From positions 17,300,001-17,364,000 of the forward strand of contig NC_079883.1 of the NCBI RefSeq assembly GCF_029227915.1: DNA of 64,000 nucleotides. The letters run 5' to 3'. How positions within the stretch are numbered: the first letter of the stretch is position 1; the number at the start of each line of letters is the position of its first letter. Source of the DNA: Hydractinia symbiolongicarpus (taxonomy: Eukaryota > Cnidaria > Hydrozoa > Anthoathecata > Hydractiniidae). Positions 63,901 through 64,000 of the stretch are shown one piece after another. Under the pieces are notes generated by a model. That model was not told where the DNA came from. It saw nothing but the letters and a program-made list of their open reading frames with translations, and did no database searches. Both the position numbers and the translations under genes were made by a program.

Positions 63901-64000
63901 ACCTGCGCAGGCACGTGCAACCACGTGATATACGTGTAAGGCCTTTATTAGGGTACAAGAGGCTGTATTACAGACCTTAGGGGCCTGTACACGTGTTTGA
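60908..64000 (+). repeat. 4,370-bp higher-order repeat, unit 3 (partial, cut by window end)
   Basis: About 71% of a unit (3,093 bp). In the lines I compared by eye with 56538-59630 I found no difference, and both unit-2-specific bases recur (62162 and 63651). The array evidently continues beyond 64000, probably with more of the same unit. Confidence 0.92.

Larger units (their letters stand above)
1..64000 (+). repeat. Satellite DNA array, ~182-bp monomer, head-to-tail, about 350 copies
   Basis: Every part of the window that I read aligns to one monomer of about 182 bp, always in the same orientation. Landmarks recurring once per monomer are GGCCTTTATTAGG, ATATTACAG, TTTAGGGG, ACACGTG, GGAAAACAACTTGGGACG, GAGAGTGGAAGG and CCTGCGCAGGCACGTG. 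A hand-built consensus has about 48% G+C and about 10 CpG per monomer, close to the number expected from base composition. No unique or transposon-like insertion was seen. Length close to a nucleosomal repeat and multi-level higher-order repeats are typical of eukaryotic centromeric or heterochromatic satellites; the exact chromosomal role is inference. The array is not bounded by other sequence in this window. I do not recognise the family. Confidence 0.98.

Noticed and set aside
124-63958. More than a hundred minus-strand open frames of 60-124 codons with near-identical peptides
   Set aside because: They repeat with the satellite period, start and stop at the same monomer positions, and span one to two monomers. 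The 182-bp length shifts frame by two each monomer, so a stop is always met within about two monomers. No codon-level constraint is visible: indels and substitutions occur freely. They are by-products of the repeat, not genes.
1-64000. CRISPR-like array
   Set aside because: Regular repeats are present, but the whole 182-bp period is conserved. There are no short repeats separated by unique spacers, and no cas-like genes.
1-64000. CENP-B box
   Set aside because: I looked for the NTTCGNNNNANNCGGGN pattern on both strands in the typical monomer and in variants with CTCGGGA (near 707 and 16475). The required TTCG and spacing are absent.
1-64000. Plant-type telomeric repeat TTTAGGG
   Set aside because: TTTAGGG occurs about once per monomer within CTTTAGGGGCC but never in tandem, so it is a chance heptamer and not telomeric or interstitial telomeric sequence. 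It is not used as evidence for a plant origin.
1-64000. Inverted satellite segments or transposon insertions
   Set aside because: Landmarks such as GAGAGTGGAAGG and CCTGCGCAGGCACGTGG/C were always in the same direction. No long terminal repeats, poly-A tails, target-site duplications or unrelated stretches were found.

Overview
The whole 64-kb window is one uninterrupted head-to-tail array of a single satellite DNA family. The basic unit is about 182 bp, so there are about 350 monomers. I see no unique sequence, protein-coding gene, RNA gene, transposon or CRISPR array. Every stretch I read aligns to the same monomer in the same orientation. This points to eukaryotic constitutive heterochromatin, possibly a centromere or pericentromere, because the monomer is near nucleosome-repeat length and shows layered higher-order repeats (HORs). 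I do not recognise the family, so I do not name a species or clade. The array runs off both ends of the window.

Monomer anatomy, phased on GGCCTTTATTAGG: a GGCC-flanked AT-rich start; ATATTACAG then CTTTAGGGGCC; TGTACACGTG; a GACGGTGTTGTAAAG segment; CGTGGCG then ATGGAAAACAACTTGG; GACGTCGTAGTCC; GAGAGTGGAAGGAT; and a very stable CCTGCGCAGGCACGTG ending in a variable 3' part. The variable part defines several monomer types. The main pair is type B (GCACGTGCAACCACGTGAT...) and type A (GCACGTGGAACAACGTGAT...), which alternate over much of the array as a dimer of about 365 bp. Three rarer types have GCGAATTGGG, GCGCAATTTG or GGATCTACGTGATTC at this place.

Layout. (1) 1-15 kb: diverse monomer types with several independent small HORs: 2,360 bp x2 (13 monomers, 612-5331), 1,073 bp x2 (6 monomers, 6070-8215), and 1,456 bp x2 (8 monomers, 11657-14568), with mixed monomers between. 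(2) 15-35 kb: a block of about 9.3 kb present twice at an offset of 10,986 bp (15067-24325 and 26053-35311). The copies differ by whole-monomer gains and losses, a patchwork segment near 27.05-27.29 kb, and an internal 2,732-bp tandem duplication. (3) 35-42.6 kb: further truncated and duplicated derivatives (1,088-bp 6-mer x2, 540-bp 3-mer x2). (4) 42.6-64 kb: the most homogeneous part, strictly A/B dimer-based, with 1,093-bp (6-mer), 2,550-bp (14-mer) and 4,370-bp (24-mer) repeats. The 4,370-bp unit occurs 2.7 times at the right edge and looks like the youngest expansion.

The many minus-strand open frames of 60-120 codons are by-products of the repeat. The monomer length is not a multiple of three, and the same short peptides recur wherever the monomer recurs. 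The biological content is array evolution (unequal exchange, patchwork conversion, HOR birth) and a conserved cluster of dyad-symmetric ACGTG and CCTGCGCAGG motifs that could be a protein-binding platform.
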